Made by a program: the position numbers and the translations under genes
In this document: one piece after another, positions 34,701 through 44,367 of the stretch
Layout: every line of letters begins with the position of its first letter
Position numbering within the stretch: position 1 is the first letter of the stretch
NCBI RefSeq assembly: GCF_000379765.1
Contig: NZ_KB903441.1
Location: forward strand, 80,798-144,797
Direction: 5' to 3'
Length of the DNA: 64,000 nt
Source of the DNA: Flexithrix dorotheae DSM 6795
GTDB lineage: Bacteria > Bacteroidota > Bacteroidia > Cytophagales > Flammeovirgaceae
Notes under the pieces: model-generated
What the model was told of the DNA's origin: nothing
Databases searched by the model: none
What the model saw: only the letters and a program-made list of their open reading frames with translations

Positions 34701-37343
34701 TTACGCCAATTTTTTTGAGGTTTTGGTTACTTTTTTCACTTGAATTCCAATTAAAGTTACATCATCTCGCTGTGGTGTATTTTGGGAATATTCAATCAAA
34801 GTAGCCATAATCTCATCCTTTTGGTCCCCCATGGATTTGGAGGCTATTTTTTCCAATAAATTTTTCAGGTTACTTGTCCCAAACCTCCTTCTTTTTTCAT
34901 TGGGAGTATCAATTATACCATCAGTGGTAAGGTAAATATAATCCCCTGGTTTTACTATGGTTTCTTTTCTTTCAAATTTATGTTCATTTTCTTTCTGCCA
35001 GCCGCCTATGGATTTCCTGTCAGGATTGAATTCGGTTATTTGTCCATCATTAATTAAAAATAAGGGGCATTTCGCACCACTATAATTCATTACAATCTCT
35101 TCTCCTTTCTGCTCCAAAGAACAAAGGCAAATATCCATTCCATCCACATTTTTAGATTCATTTTGTCTTAATGCTTCTCTCACCCCATAATGTAATTCTT
35201 CTAAAATTTTATCAGTGTCTCTTATTTTTCTTTCCTTTACCACCTGATTTAAAAGTGAATTGCCAATCATGGACATAAAAGCCCCGGGTACACCATGTCC
35301 TGTACAATCTACAGCTGCTATAAAAGATTTCCCATCTACATGAGCAAACCAATAGAAATCCCCGGAAACCATATCTTTGGGCATGTAAACCACAAAATGA
35401 TCTTCAAAGGCACCTGCTAAATCCTTTTCATTGGGGAGAATAGCACTTTGAATTCTATTGGCGTATTTAATACTGTCAGTAATTCTAATGTTGGTTTCTT
35501 CAAGTTTTTCTTTTTGTTTTTTCATTAATTGTTGAGCAGACTGCAGTCGCTCCATGTTACTTTCCAGTTCTTCATTTTTTTCCTTAATTTCCTCTCTCTG
35601 CGATAAAAGCATTTTGTTGGATTTCTTCTTTTGAACAAACCCATAGGCGATTATTCCCATAATCACCAGAAATAAACCCAATATGCCATATCCATAATAC
35701 CTGAATCTTTCTTCTTCCAACAATTGCTGGTCCTTTAATTTCTTGTCTGCCTCTAGCAATTGCATAGCCTTCTGCTGTTTTTCCTCCTCCAGTTCCTTCT
35801 GTTTAATAGCTAAATCCTGCAATTCTCTTTCCCTTTCCAAATTTGCAATTTCCCGTTCTCTACTTTGTGCCTCAATTTGTTGTTGCGCCAATGCTAGTGC
35901 TTGCTGGGCTCGCTTCTTTTCTAATGCCTGATTTTCAAGTGTCTGTTTTTGGAGTTCTTTCTCTTTTGTCAATAGCGAAAGCTGTTTTTGTTGTAGGGCC
36001 AAAGCTTGTTCCTTTTTCTCAGCTTCTAATTTTAATTGTTTTAAGGAAAGAGCTTGTTTTTCTTTATCCGCAATGATTAATCTTAATTCATTTTCCTTCT
36101 TTTCGGCAAATAACTGTTCTTGTCTTCTTTCTTCCTTCAATTGATTGGCCTCATCTTCAAGTTCCTTTTTTAAAGCTTCATGTTTTTTATAAGCCTCCTG
36201 AGAATTTTTAAAATCATTGAACTTGGCATAAATCTCCGATAAGATAAAATAGCTTTCAATTAACTCCTTTCTTGCATTAATTTTTTCTCCTGCTTCAATG
36301 GCTTTTTGAACATTTGAATAGGCCTTATCATTATATCCACTGATAAAGTTATTGGCAGCCAGATAATTATAAGATCCCGCCAATCCTTCAAGATCTTTAT
36401 TCGATTCATGAAGTTTTAATGATTCATAAAAATATTTTTCAGCTTTATTAAAGCTCTTAAGATTAGTATAAGTTACCCCAATGTTATCCATTAGTGAGGC
36501 ATTTTTCCGATCGCCATCAGTATTTAAATGATTAAAAGCTTCTAATCCTCTATTAAAATAATCAATGGATTCCTCATTTTCCCCCAATTGCCGGTACAAA
36601 TAACCAATATTGTTAGAGGTAATACCAAGTGATAAATAATCTTTATCCTGTTCATGGATTGCTCTTTTGTTTTGCAGATAAACTATCGCCTGCTCAAAGT
36701 TCTTTTCATCTTTGCTGATATTGGAAAGTTGGTCCAGAATTATAGCCGACTGCTGATGGTTGTTGGTATTATTTGCCATCACTAAGGCTTCTTCGTAGAT
36801 TTCTTTAGCCTTATCAAAATCTCCATTCTGATAAAAAGCAAATCCCAAAGCATTTAAGGATTTTTCTTTTCCAAACTCATCATTTAGGCTTTCAAAGAGA
36901 TTCAATGCCGATTTCAAATAGGATACAGACTTATTAAAGGTATTCCAATCGATATATAAATTGCCAATTTCATAGTTGGATTCAGCTAAATTTTTTTCAC
37001 TCTTTATTTTTTCAAAAATGATTTGAGATTGGAGCAGGTAATTAAGCCCCTGACTTAAATCTTTTTTCTCCTTATAAATTTTCCCCAAATTGTAAAGACT
37101 CAAACCCTGGCCAAATTCAAAACCAATTTTATTAGAAATAGCAATAGCCTGGGAAGCAAAGAGAATAGCATTTTCATAGTCCTGTTCTTTAAACTTTTGA
37201 TCAAAATCTCTATTGAGGGAAACAACTTTGGAACTGTCTGCTTTGTATTGCTCTGGACTAAGTTTTTGGGCATTTAGGGTTGTCACCATTAAAAAAAACG
37301 CACCAATAATGCACCAGCCTGCTTTTAAACTTTGACTTTTCAT
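34701..37343 (-). CDS. TPR sensor with SpoIIE-type PP2C phosphatase domain
   Basis: About 880 residues from the ATG at 37343 (an upstream in-frame TTG at 37361 exists). Signal peptide, then TPR repeats (about 30-380), a very long Glu/Gln/Lys-rich coiled coil (about 385-545), one membrane helix ('YYGYGILGLFLVIMGIIAYGF'), a short second coiled coil and a C-terminal SpoIIE/PP2C serine phosphatase ('VYMPKDMVSGDFYWF ... FIAAVDCTGHGVPGAFMSMIGNSLL ... GDYIYLTTDGIID'), with the metal-binding Asp residues present. It probably passes a periplasmic signal to a cytosolic anti-anti-sigma-type partner. That partner is not in the window. Its stop codon is 4 bp from the convergent esterase. Confidence 0.9.
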   Translation of the reverse strand: MKSQSLKAGWCIIGAFFLMVTTLNAQKLSPEQYKADSSKVVSLNRDFDQKFKEQDYENAILFASQAIAISNKIGFEFGQGLSLYNLGKIYKEKKDLSQGLNYLLQSQIIFEKIKSEKNLAESNYEIGNLYIDWNTFNKSVSYLKSALNLFESLNDEFGKEKSLNALGFAFYQNGDFDKAKEIYEEALVMANNTNNHQQSAIILDQLSNISKDEKNFEQAIVYLQNKRAIHEQDKDYLSLGITSNNIGYLYRQLGENEESIDYFNRGLEAFNHLNTDGDRKNASLMDNIGVTYTNLKSFNKAEKYFYESLKLHESNKDLEGLAGSYNYLAANNFISGYNDKAYSNVQKAIEAGEKINARKELIESYFILSEIYAKFNDFKNSQEAYKKHEALKKELEDEANQLKEERRQEQLFAEKKENELRLIIADKEKQALSLKQLKLEAEKKEQALALQQKQLSLLTKEKELQKQTLENQALEKKRAQQALALAQQQIEAQSREREIANLERERELQDLAIKQKELEEEKQQKAMQLLEADKKLKDQQLLEEERFRYYGYGILGLFLVIMGIIAYGFVQKKKSNKMLLSQREEIKEKNEELESNMERLQSAQQLMKKQKEKLEETNIRITDSIKYANRIQSAILPNEKDLAGAFEDHFVVYMPKDMVSGDFYWFAHVDGKSFIAAVDCTGHGVPGAFMSMIGNSLLNQVVKERKIRDTDKILEELHYGVREALRQNESKNVDGMDICLCSLEQKGEEIVMNYSGAKCPLFLINDGQITEFNPDRKSIGGWQKENEHKFERKETIVKPGDYIYLTTDGIIDTPNEKRRRFGTSNLKNLLEKIASKSMGDQKDEIMATLIEYSQNTPQRDDVTLIGIQVKKVTKTSKKLA

Positions 37344-37579
37344 GATTGAGTTTCTGATCAATTAGTTTTGGTATAGAGTAATTACTAATAATAATTAACT
37401 ATCTGCCAGCTTATAAATTGTTCTTTCAATTTAGTGAATACCATATTCTTACATGAAGCAGGAATTATTTCCTATTCCTCATTTACAATCAATAACTAAA
37501 AAACCCTTATTTTTTATTAATCATGATTCAGCCATCAAAATGTTTTCGGAATGTTATCGTTCAACTTTTTGACTAAAAA

Positions 37580-39874
37580 ATGAATTTAATCATGCTTACT
37601 TCTTCAAAGCAATCTAAATTCAAAAGCCTAACTCCAAAAAATTATACGCTGATTATGAAGAGCATTTTCAATAAACCTCCCTACACATTATTTTTCCATA
37701 TTTTGTTTGGAATGGCCCTGGCTCCAGTTCATGGTCAACAATCATCTGAAGGAAACCCTTCAAAACTTTTCACAGCTGATGTAAAAGAAATTATGGACCT
37801 GGGTGTACAGAGCCAGAGTCTGGAAATTGTAAGTGCCTCGAAAAAAGCGGAAAAGTTATTTGATGCTCCCCTGGGGGTTTCGGCAGTCACCAGAGATGAA
37901 ATCATTAATTCCGGAGTACTTTCCCTTCCTGAAGCATTAAGATTACTCCCCGGTATTATTGTGAGAGAAACCACTGCAGGTAATTATGATATAAGTATCC
38001 GGGGATTAAGTAATGTCCCTCCATCCTCCACTTTTATCGATTCAGATAACAGTATCAGCTTAGTAATGATTAACAACAGGCCTGTTTATAATTATTTTTC
38101 GGGGGGAACATTCTGGGAGACTTTACCTATTGAAATTAATGATATAGAAAGAATTGAGTTGGTAAGAGGCCCTTCTGCGGCACTTTACGGACCAAATGCC
38201 TTAACGGGGGTAATTAATATAATTACCAGAGAAATGAGTAAACAAAAAACTGAAGCCAAAGCCCAAATTCAATATGGGAATCACAACTCTCTATTGGCCA
38301 ATGCTTCTCTTGGATATAGGTTTAATGATAAATTTCATTTGATTACCTCTACCAATGTGACTGAGCGATACAGACATTCCACCAATTTTTACGATCCAAT
38401 TAACCAAAATTATACGGACAGATTAGATACTTTAAGAAGTTATCAGATAGGTGATCTAATGGACAATGTAGATGCCAGATACCCAGATCCTAATATCTCT
38501 CTGAAAAAATTTGGCATCAATGCTTTTATGAATTATAAGGTGAACGATCATGTTGATTTAAGTTTATCCACAGGTTTGGAAAATTCCCAAAGCATAAGGC
38601 CTTACGCTGAAAATACTTATACTCCCCTTTCTACAAACTTGTCGGAAACAAAATATTTGGATCTTGCAAGCAACTTCCATGATGGAACTTTTCAGGTTTC
38701 TTATTTAAATGGAGAGCAACAGCCGGGAATTTTAAATCTCGGTTCACATTATGATTTTGAAACCATAGATGCCCTCATCGACTATAATTTTGGGTTCGGA
38801 AATTTTACCATCAAGCCAGGATTGAATTATAGAAGAGCCACTTACAATGATATTCCCTATTTTGGGGATGATGGATCCGGAATAATCAATGCGAAAAGAG
38901 ACTTGACTACACTGGCAGCCAGTTTAAGGGCAGAATATCAACTCGGTGGATTGAGACTAATCAGTGCAGTCCGGGGAGACAAGTTTAGTGCTCCGGATGA
39001 TACTTTCCTTTCCTACCAGTTTATTGCCAATTACAAAATAAAACAAAAGCATATTTTCAGATTATTATATGGGAAAGCCATTCAGGGAGCCTTTATTGTC
39101 AATAGCTTTACCAATTATTCTGTAGGTCCTCATTTTGTTCCGAGTGAGGGCGTCTACATTTTTGCAGAAGTTAAGGGGGATCCTACTCTGGCCCCCCTTC
39201 AGGCTATTTCCTCTGAATTCGGGTACCGGTGGCAAATTAATAAAAACCTTGGGCTTGATTTGGAAGTTTTTCAAACTCAGACAGAGGGTTATTCCAAAAT
39301 CACCCAGGAAAACAGGCTGATTTTTGGAGAAAATACTACCTTACATTCAATCTTTTCATATCGGGCAATGCCTATGAAGGCAAGCCAAACAGGACTAACT
39401 GTTTCTATTGATTATGTAATCAATAACAAGTTACACTTCAAACCATTTTTAACCTACCAAAAAACTTCCTTGGAAGACTTCTCCCCATACACGCTCCTGC
39501 CTGAAAGTGATCCTACAGGAGAACAAAATATTTCTATTTTGGCTGACCTTGAAGAATTTAAAGGTACTCCATCCATGTATGGAGGACTTTATTTGAACTA
39601 TAGAATTTCCAGGAAATTTAACCTTAATTTAAATTCTTATTACTTTTCAAACCATGAGCTCACCCACATTTCAGATATTCAGCTAGGAAGGCCCGTTTCT
39701 CCAGCCAGAATCGATGGAAAGGTGGTTTTGAATGCGAAGTTCAGTTATATTCCTTCCAATCAGTTTTCGATATTTATCAATGGAAGAAACCTGTTGTTTA
39801 AAGAACAAATGGAATACTTCTATACAGATAATATTGGAACCACAATTATGGGCGGAGTAAGTTTTGATTTCTAG
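37580..39874 (+). CDS. TonB-dependent outer membrane receptor
   Basis: 764 residues from the first ATG; the ATG at 37655 ('MKSIFNKPPYTLFFHILF') gives a better signal peptide and may be the true start. Plug domain: 'APLGVSAVTRDEIINSGVLSLPEALRLLPGIIVRE', 'DISIRGLSNVPP', 'IERIELVRGPSAALYGPNALTGVINIITRE'. A beta barrel follows, ending 'TTIMGGVSFDF'. No STN domain and no SusD partner, so it is a classical receptor (siderophore, cobalamin or similar) rather than a SusC. It is convergent with the LytTR regulator, 7 bp apart. Ligand unknown. Confidence 0.9.
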   Translation: MNLIMLTSSKQSKFKSLTPKNYTLIMKSIFNKPPYTLFFHILFGMALAPVHGQQSSEGNPSKLFTADVKEIMDLGVQSQSLEIVSASKKAEKLFDAPLGVSAVTRDEIINSGVLSLPEALRLLPGIIVRETTAGNYDISIRGLSNVPPSSTFIDSDNSISLVMINNRPVYNYFSGGTFWETLPIEINDIERIELVRGPSAALYGPNALTGVINIITREMSKQKTEAKAQIQYGNHNSLLANASLGYRFNDKFHLITSTNVTERYRHSTNFYDPINQNYTDRLDTLRSYQIGDLMDNVDARYPDPNISLKKFGINAFMNYKVNDHVDLSLSTGLENSQSIRPYAENTYTPLSTNLSETKYLDLASNFHDGTFQVSYLNGEQQPGILNLGSHYDFETIDALIDYNFGFGNFTIKPGLNYRRATYNDIPYFGDDGSGIINAKRDLTTLAASLRAEYQLGGLRLISAVRGDKFSAPDDTFLSYQFIANYKIKQKHIFRLLYGKAIQGAFIVNSFTNYSVGPHFVPSEGVYIFAEVKGDPTLAPLQAISSEFGYRWQINKNLGLDLEVFQTQTEGYSKITQENRLIFGENTTLHSIFSYRAMPMKASQTGLTVSIDYVINNKLHFKPFLTYQKTSLEDFSPYTLLPESDPTGEQNISILADLEEFKGTPSMYGGLYLNYRISRKFNLNLNSYYFSNHELTHISDIQLGRPVSPARIDGKVVLNAKFSYIPSNQFSIFINGRNLLFKEQMEYFYTDNIGTTIMGGVSFDF

Positions 39875-39881
39875 CTTTAAT

Positions 39882-40571
39882 TTACAGAAAATTCAACTTC
39901 TTTAAAAATTCAGATTTATAAGATGCACCAATGGGGATTACCTTATTGGGCATAATAATATTGCTCATATCCTCAATAGTTTCAATTTTGGAGATATTGA
40001 CAATATAAGAGCGGTGTACTCTTATAAAATCACCAGAGGAAAGTCTATTGGCTATTCCTTTCATAGTAGAATGAACAATATACTTTTTATGCTCTGTATT
40101 AAAAATAACATAATCGGATAATGCCTCTACAAACAAAATATCTTTTAATTTTATCCTGACAATTTTACTATCCGCTTTTACATAAATATCTTCTTCATTC
40201 TGAGTTTCTAATACTGGCTGGGTGAAATTTTTTTCTACTTTTTGTACCGCCAACAAAAATCTCGGATATTTTACTGGTTTTACCAGGTAATCGGCTATAG
40301 CAAGTTCATAAGCTTTTACAGCATAATCCTCCCTGGTGGTGACCATGATTACCTGAGGCTTGTTTTCCAAAGATTCAACCAACTCAATCCCTGACATTTT
40401 GGGCATCTCAATATCAAGAAAGGCTATATCAATTTTTTCTTTTTTTAAAAATTTAAAAGCATCAAGCGCATTTTCAAACTCCCCTACAAACTCCAAATCT
40501 TCTGTACGCTCAATATATTCCTTTATCACCATTCTGGAGGTTTCCTCATCGTCTACTACGATACATTTCAT
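39882..40571 (-). CDS. LytTR-family response regulator
   Basis: 229 residues. Receiver domain (about 1-115): acidic pair Asp8-Asp9, phospho-acceptor Asp53 in 'IAFLDIEMPKMSG', Thr78/Thr79 and Lys98 ('DYLVKPV'). C-terminal LytTR DNA-binding domain (about 130-229): 'IYVKADSKIVRIKLKDILFVEAL', 'STMKGIANRL', 'FIRVHRSYIVNISKI'. No histidine kinase of the LytS/YehU type is adjacent, so its partner is encoded elsewhere. Targets unknown. Confidence 0.92.
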   Translation of the reverse strand: MKCIVVDDEETSRMVIKEYIERTEDLEFVGEFENALDAFKFLKKEKIDIAFLDIEMPKMSGIELVESLENKPQVIMVTTREDYAVKAYELAIADYLVKPVKYPRFLLAVQKVEKNFTQPVLETQNEEDIYVKADSKIVRIKLKDILFVEALSDYVIFNTEHKKYIVHSTMKGIANRLSSGDFIRVHRSYIVNISKIETIEDMSNIIMPNKVIPIGASYKSEFLKKLNFL

Positions 40572-40800
40572 GTTATTTAGGTTTAAATGTTCTCCAACAG
40601 GAGGTTGTTATTTTTCCAAAACAATAACTTAAATATTTCCAATTAAATCAACCATTAGGCTAACCATTTTTGTCTCGGATAATTAGAAGGAAAGTGTTAA
40701 GTTATTATTTCAGGGCAGAAGTTAGTGAAAAATTTCTTTTTATGGATAAAATCTAAGTGCTTATGCTAAGAAATTGGGGCAATACAAAAGTTAAAAACAA

Positions 40801-41412
40801 TCATTTTCCATTGCTCAGGCTTTCCTGATAATTAGAAAACATTTTTTGTAAATATTTTCCTACAATATCAAATTCCAGATTTACCTTGGTGCCCATTTCT
40901 ATTTTATGGAAATTAGTATGCTCGTAGGTATAAGGTATAATGGCTACGCTAAATTGGTTTTCAGAAGAATTGACTACCGTAAGACTTACTCCATTAATGC
41001 AAATAGACCCTTTTTCAACAGTGACATTTCCCTGGCTCTTATCGTATTCAAAAGTATAAAACCAACTTCCGCCTTCTTCTTTTACACTCACACATTCTCC
41101 AATTTGATCTACATGGCCCTGAACGATGTGACCATCAAACCTCCCATCCATCGGCATACTTCTTTCAAGGTTTACTTTAGCTCCGACTTCCCAATCACCT
41201 AAATTAGATTTTCTTAGCGTTTCTAATATTGCTGTTACTTTGTGTTTGTTTTCATTAATTTCAGTAACAGTAAGGCAAACTCCATTGTGGGAAAGGCTCT
41301 GGTCAATTTTTAATTCATGTGAAATTGGAGAAGAAATTTCAAAAATAATATTTTCCTGATCCTTTTCTATTCCAATAACTTCTCCTAAACTTTCTATTAT
41401 TCCTGTAAACAT
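40801..41412 (-). CDS. ribE: Riboflavin synthase, alpha subunit
   Basis: Converts two 6,7-dimethyl-8-ribityllumazine molecules to riboflavin. 203 residues with two lumazine-binding half domains: 'MFTGIIESLGEV' begins the first and 'SMPMDGRFDGHIVQGHVD' begins the second. The N-terminal MFTGI motif fixes the start codon. I looked for an FMN riboswitch in the upstream 143 bp and did not see one. It follows alaS on the same strand with a terminator-like element between. Confidence 0.95.
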   Translation of the reverse strand: MFTGIIESLGEVIGIEKDQENIIFEISSPISHELKIDQSLSHNGVCLTVTEINENKHKVTAILETLRKSNLGDWEVGAKVNLERSMPMDGRFDGHIVQGHVDQIGECVSVKEEGGSWFYTFEYDKSQGNVTVEKGSICINGVSLTVVNSSENQFSVAIIPYTYEHTNFHKIEMGTKVNLEFDIVGKYLQKMFSNYQESLSNGK

Positions 41413-41455
41413 AATTGCTGTAATTTTTGGTAAGTTGGGGGTTTGAAGAAAAACT

Positions 41456-41487
41456 TTAAAAATTCAGGGACCTTTTGCCCCCGAATT
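41456..41487 (-). terminator. Probable alaS terminator
   Basis: Read on the minus strand: GAATTCGGGGG pairs imperfectly with CCCTGAATT (outer 5 bp, inner 3 bp, small internal loop), followed by TTTTTAAAGTTTTT. It lies about 70 bp after the alaS stop codon and before ribE. Confidence 0.45.
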
Positions 41488-41555
41488 CTTCTTAATCCAA
41501 AAAAGGAATATTTCCCAAAAAACTAAAATGATTTTTGTTATCCGGAAAACTGTAT

Positions 41556-44174
41556 TTATTCAATAAATCCTTTCGCTTTTTTAATTACATTTTCCAGACC
41601 ATTTACATCCTTTCCTCCTGCAGTGGCATAGAAAGGCTGGCCTCCTCCTCCTCCCTTAATTTCTTTTGCCAGTTCCCTAATAATCTGACCTGCATTTAAT
41701 CCTTTATCAGCCACTAGGTTATCGGAAATGATTACTGCAATTTGAGGCTTTCCTCCAATATTCGCTGCAATCACCATAAACAGATTATCTACCTTATTTC
41801 GCGTATCAAAGGCCAGAGACCTCAAACTATCAGCATTTGGAAGCTCTACTTTTTCGGCAATTAAGTTAATTCCGTCTACTTCCTCTACTTTGTCAACCAA
41901 TTGTTGTTTCAGGCCCTGCAACTCCTTATTTCTCAACTTTTCCAGGTCTTTTGCTAATTGGTTTTTTTCATTTACCAGGTCATTAACTGTCTTTTTTATA
42001 TCCTTAGGATGTTTTAGAATATCTCCCAATTCTTTAATTAAATCCAATTGTTCCTGAATATAGTTTTCAGCACTTTCTGAAGTAATAGCCTCAATTCTTC
42101 TTACTCCAGCAGCTACTGAACTCTCCGCTACAATTTTGAAAAAGCCAATTTTCCCAGTTGCCGGAACATGAGTTCCTCCACAAAGTTCTACAGAATAGTC
42201 TTTATCGAAAGTAATTACCCTTACAAAATCCCCATATTTTTCCCCAAAAAGCGCCATTGCCCCTAATGACTTAGCTTCATCAATGGGTACATTCCTTCTC
42301 TCATTCAGAGCAATATTTTCCCTGATTTTTTCATTCACAATTTTCTCCACTTCCCTGATTTCTTCTTCTGTCATTTTTGCGAAATGAGAAAAATCAAATC
42401 TTAATACATTCTCATTTACCAAGGAACCCTTTTGCCCAACATGATCTCCTAGAACTTTCCTTAAAGCAGCATGGAGTAAATGTGTGGCAGAGTGATTATT
42501 CTCTGTCAAACTCCTTTTCCTGGCATTAACCACACATTTAAATTCTCCTTCAAGTGTTGATGGCAATTTTTTTACGAAATGAATAATCAAATCATTTTCC
42601 TTCTGGGTATCAATAATGGAAGTTTTTTCTCCATTGATTTCAATGTAACCTTTATCACCAACCTGTCCCCCACTCTCTGCATAAAAAGGAGTCTGATCCA
42701 ACACAATTTGAAAAATTGAACCTTTTTTATCCTTTACTTCCCTATACCTTAGAATTTTGGCATTAGCCTCTAAAGTTTCGTAGCCTAAAAATTCTACTTC
42801 ATCGCCCTCATTAACCACAATCCAATCTCCTTTTTCAGATGCTGCTGCATTTCTTGATCGATCCTTTTGAATTTTCATTGCAGCATTAAATCCTGCCTCA
42901 TCTACTTCAAAATTATTTTCCCGAGCTATTAATGCCGTAAGATCATAAGGAAATCCGTAGGTATCGTATAGTTCAAAAGCTTTTTCTCCATTAATTACAT
43001 TATTTCCTTTTCCCTCCCTCATTAATACCTGAAGGATATTAAGGCCTTTTTCCAGGGTATTCAGGAAAGAACTTTCCTCTTCTTTAATTACCTTTTGAAT
43101 AAAAGATTCCTGTGCTTTTAATTCTGGGAAGATATCTTCCATTTGAGCCGATAAAGTAGGCAACAACTCAAATAAAAATGGTTCATTAAATCCAAGGAAA
43201 GTATATCCGTATCGCACAGCTCTTCTCAAAATCCGTCTAATTACATACCCAGCTTTGTTGTTCGAAGGCAACTGCCCATCGGCAATGGCAAAGGCAATAG
43301 CTCTAATATGGTCGGCAATTACCCTGATGGCAATATCTACTTTCTCATTTTCTCCGTATTTTACTTTTGCTTTTTTAGCCACAAACTGAATAAGCGGCTG
43401 GAATACATCAGTATCATAATTTGATTTTTTCTTTTGGATAGCCATAGCCAACCTTTCGAAGCCCATTCCGGTGTCCACATGGGCAGCGGGTAATTTTTCC
43501 AATTTCCCACTTACCAATCTGTTAAACTGGATAAAAACCAAATTCCATATTTCAATTACCAATGGATCATCCTGGTTAACTAAAGCCTTACCAGGTGTTT
43601 TGGCAATTTCACTTTCATCTCTTAGGTCTATATGAATTTCAGAGCATGGACCACAGGGACCAGTGTCTCCCATTTCCCAAAAATTATCCTTTTTATAGGC
43701 AAAAATTATTCTTTCTTCATCAATAAAATCTTTCCAAAGTTTCGCAGCTTCATTATCGGGAGCCAGTCCATCTTTATCATCTCCCTCAAAAACAGTCACA
43801 TACAATCTGTCCTTTGGTAAGCCATAAACCTCCGTAAGTAATTCCCATGCCCAGGCAATAGCTTCTTTTTTGAAATAATCTCCAAAAGACCAGTTCCCCA
43901 ACATTTCAAACATGGTATGATGGTAAGTATCAAAACCTACTTCTTCCAAATCATTATGCTTACCTGAAACCCTCAGGCATTTCTGTGTATCTGCAATTCT
44001 ATTGGATTCAGGGGTTTTATTTCCAAGAAAATAATCCTTGAATTGGTTCATTCCCGCATTAGTAAACATTAAAGTAGGATCATTTTTCACCACCAGAGGT
44101 GCAGACGGTACTATCTCATGCTGTTTACTCCTGAAAAACTCTAAAAACTTATTTCGAATCTCTTTTGCCTGCAT
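41556..44174 (-). CDS. alaS: Alanyl-tRNA synthetase
   Basis: Charges tRNA-Ala. 872 residues, normal for bacteria. The class II core is at the N-terminus ('MQAKEIRNKFLEFF', 'LMFTNAGMNQFKDYFLG'). The editing domain has the zinc-type motifs 'NNHSATHLLHAALRKVLG' and 'ELCGGTHVPATG'. The C-terminal C-Ala domain ends with the Gly-rich 'IKGGGGGQPFYATAGGK'. Divergent from the M23 peptidase gene. Confidence 0.97.
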   Translation of the reverse strand: MQAKEIRNKFLEFFRSKQHEIVPSAPLVVKNDPTLMFTNAGMNQFKDYFLGNKTPESNRIADTQKCLRVSGKHNDLEEVGFDTYHHTMFEMLGNWSFGDYFKKEAIAWAWELLTEVYGLPKDRLYVTVFEGDDKDGLAPDNEAAKLWKDFIDEERIIFAYKKDNFWEMGDTGPCGPCSEIHIDLRDESEIAKTPGKALVNQDDPLVIEIWNLVFIQFNRLVSGKLEKLPAAHVDTGMGFERLAMAIQKKKSNYDTDVFQPLIQFVAKKAKVKYGENEKVDIAIRVIADHIRAIAFAIADGQLPSNNKAGYVIRRILRRAVRYGYTFLGFNEPFLFELLPTLSAQMEDIFPELKAQESFIQKVIKEEESSFLNTLEKGLNILQVLMREGKGNNVINGEKAFELYDTYGFPYDLTALIARENNFEVDEAGFNAAMKIQKDRSRNAAASEKGDWIVVNEGDEVEFLGYETLEANAKILRYREVKDKKGSIFQIVLDQTPFYAESGGQVGDKGYIEINGEKTSIIDTQKENDLIIHFVKKLPSTLEGEFKCVVNARKRSLTENNHSATHLLHAALRKVLGDHVGQKGSLVNENVLRFDFSHFAKMTEEEIREVEKIVNEKIRENIALNERRNVPIDEAKSLGAMALFGEKYGDFVRVITFDKDYSVELCGGTHVPATGKIGFFKIVAESSVAAGVRRIEAITSESAENYIQEQLDLIKELGDILKHPKDIKKTVNDLVNEKNQLAKDLEKLRNKELQGLKQQLVDKVEEVDGINLIAEKVELPNADSLRSLAFDTRNKVDNLFMVIAANIGGKPQIAVIISDNLVADKGLNAGQIIRELAKEIKGGGGGQPFYATAGGKDVNGLENVIKKAKGFIE

Positions 44175-44367
44175 ATTTTAAATATTTACCAAATCGAGTT
44201 AAAACTTATAAAAAAAATACTAAAATTTATTTGTAAAGTGATAGTAATGTACTATTATGGCTGTTTTAAGTATTAAATAATTCAAAGAAAACTTCGTTTC
44301 TTTGCAAATCAATTTAAGAATTTGCTTTATTTGCGGGCAAATTTAGTACAAATCAACATATTTTATA

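Noticed and set aside
35743..35931. Ser/Cys/Ala-rich plus-strand ORF opposite the coiled-coil of the SpoIIE protein
   Set aside because: It is the antisense of a Glu/Gln/Lys-rich coiled-coil; the odd composition is explained by that.
41413..41555. Possible FMN riboswitch upstream of ribE
   Set aside because: I looked for the conserved FMN-aptamer blocks on the minus strand and did not find them; the only structure fits an alaS terminator.
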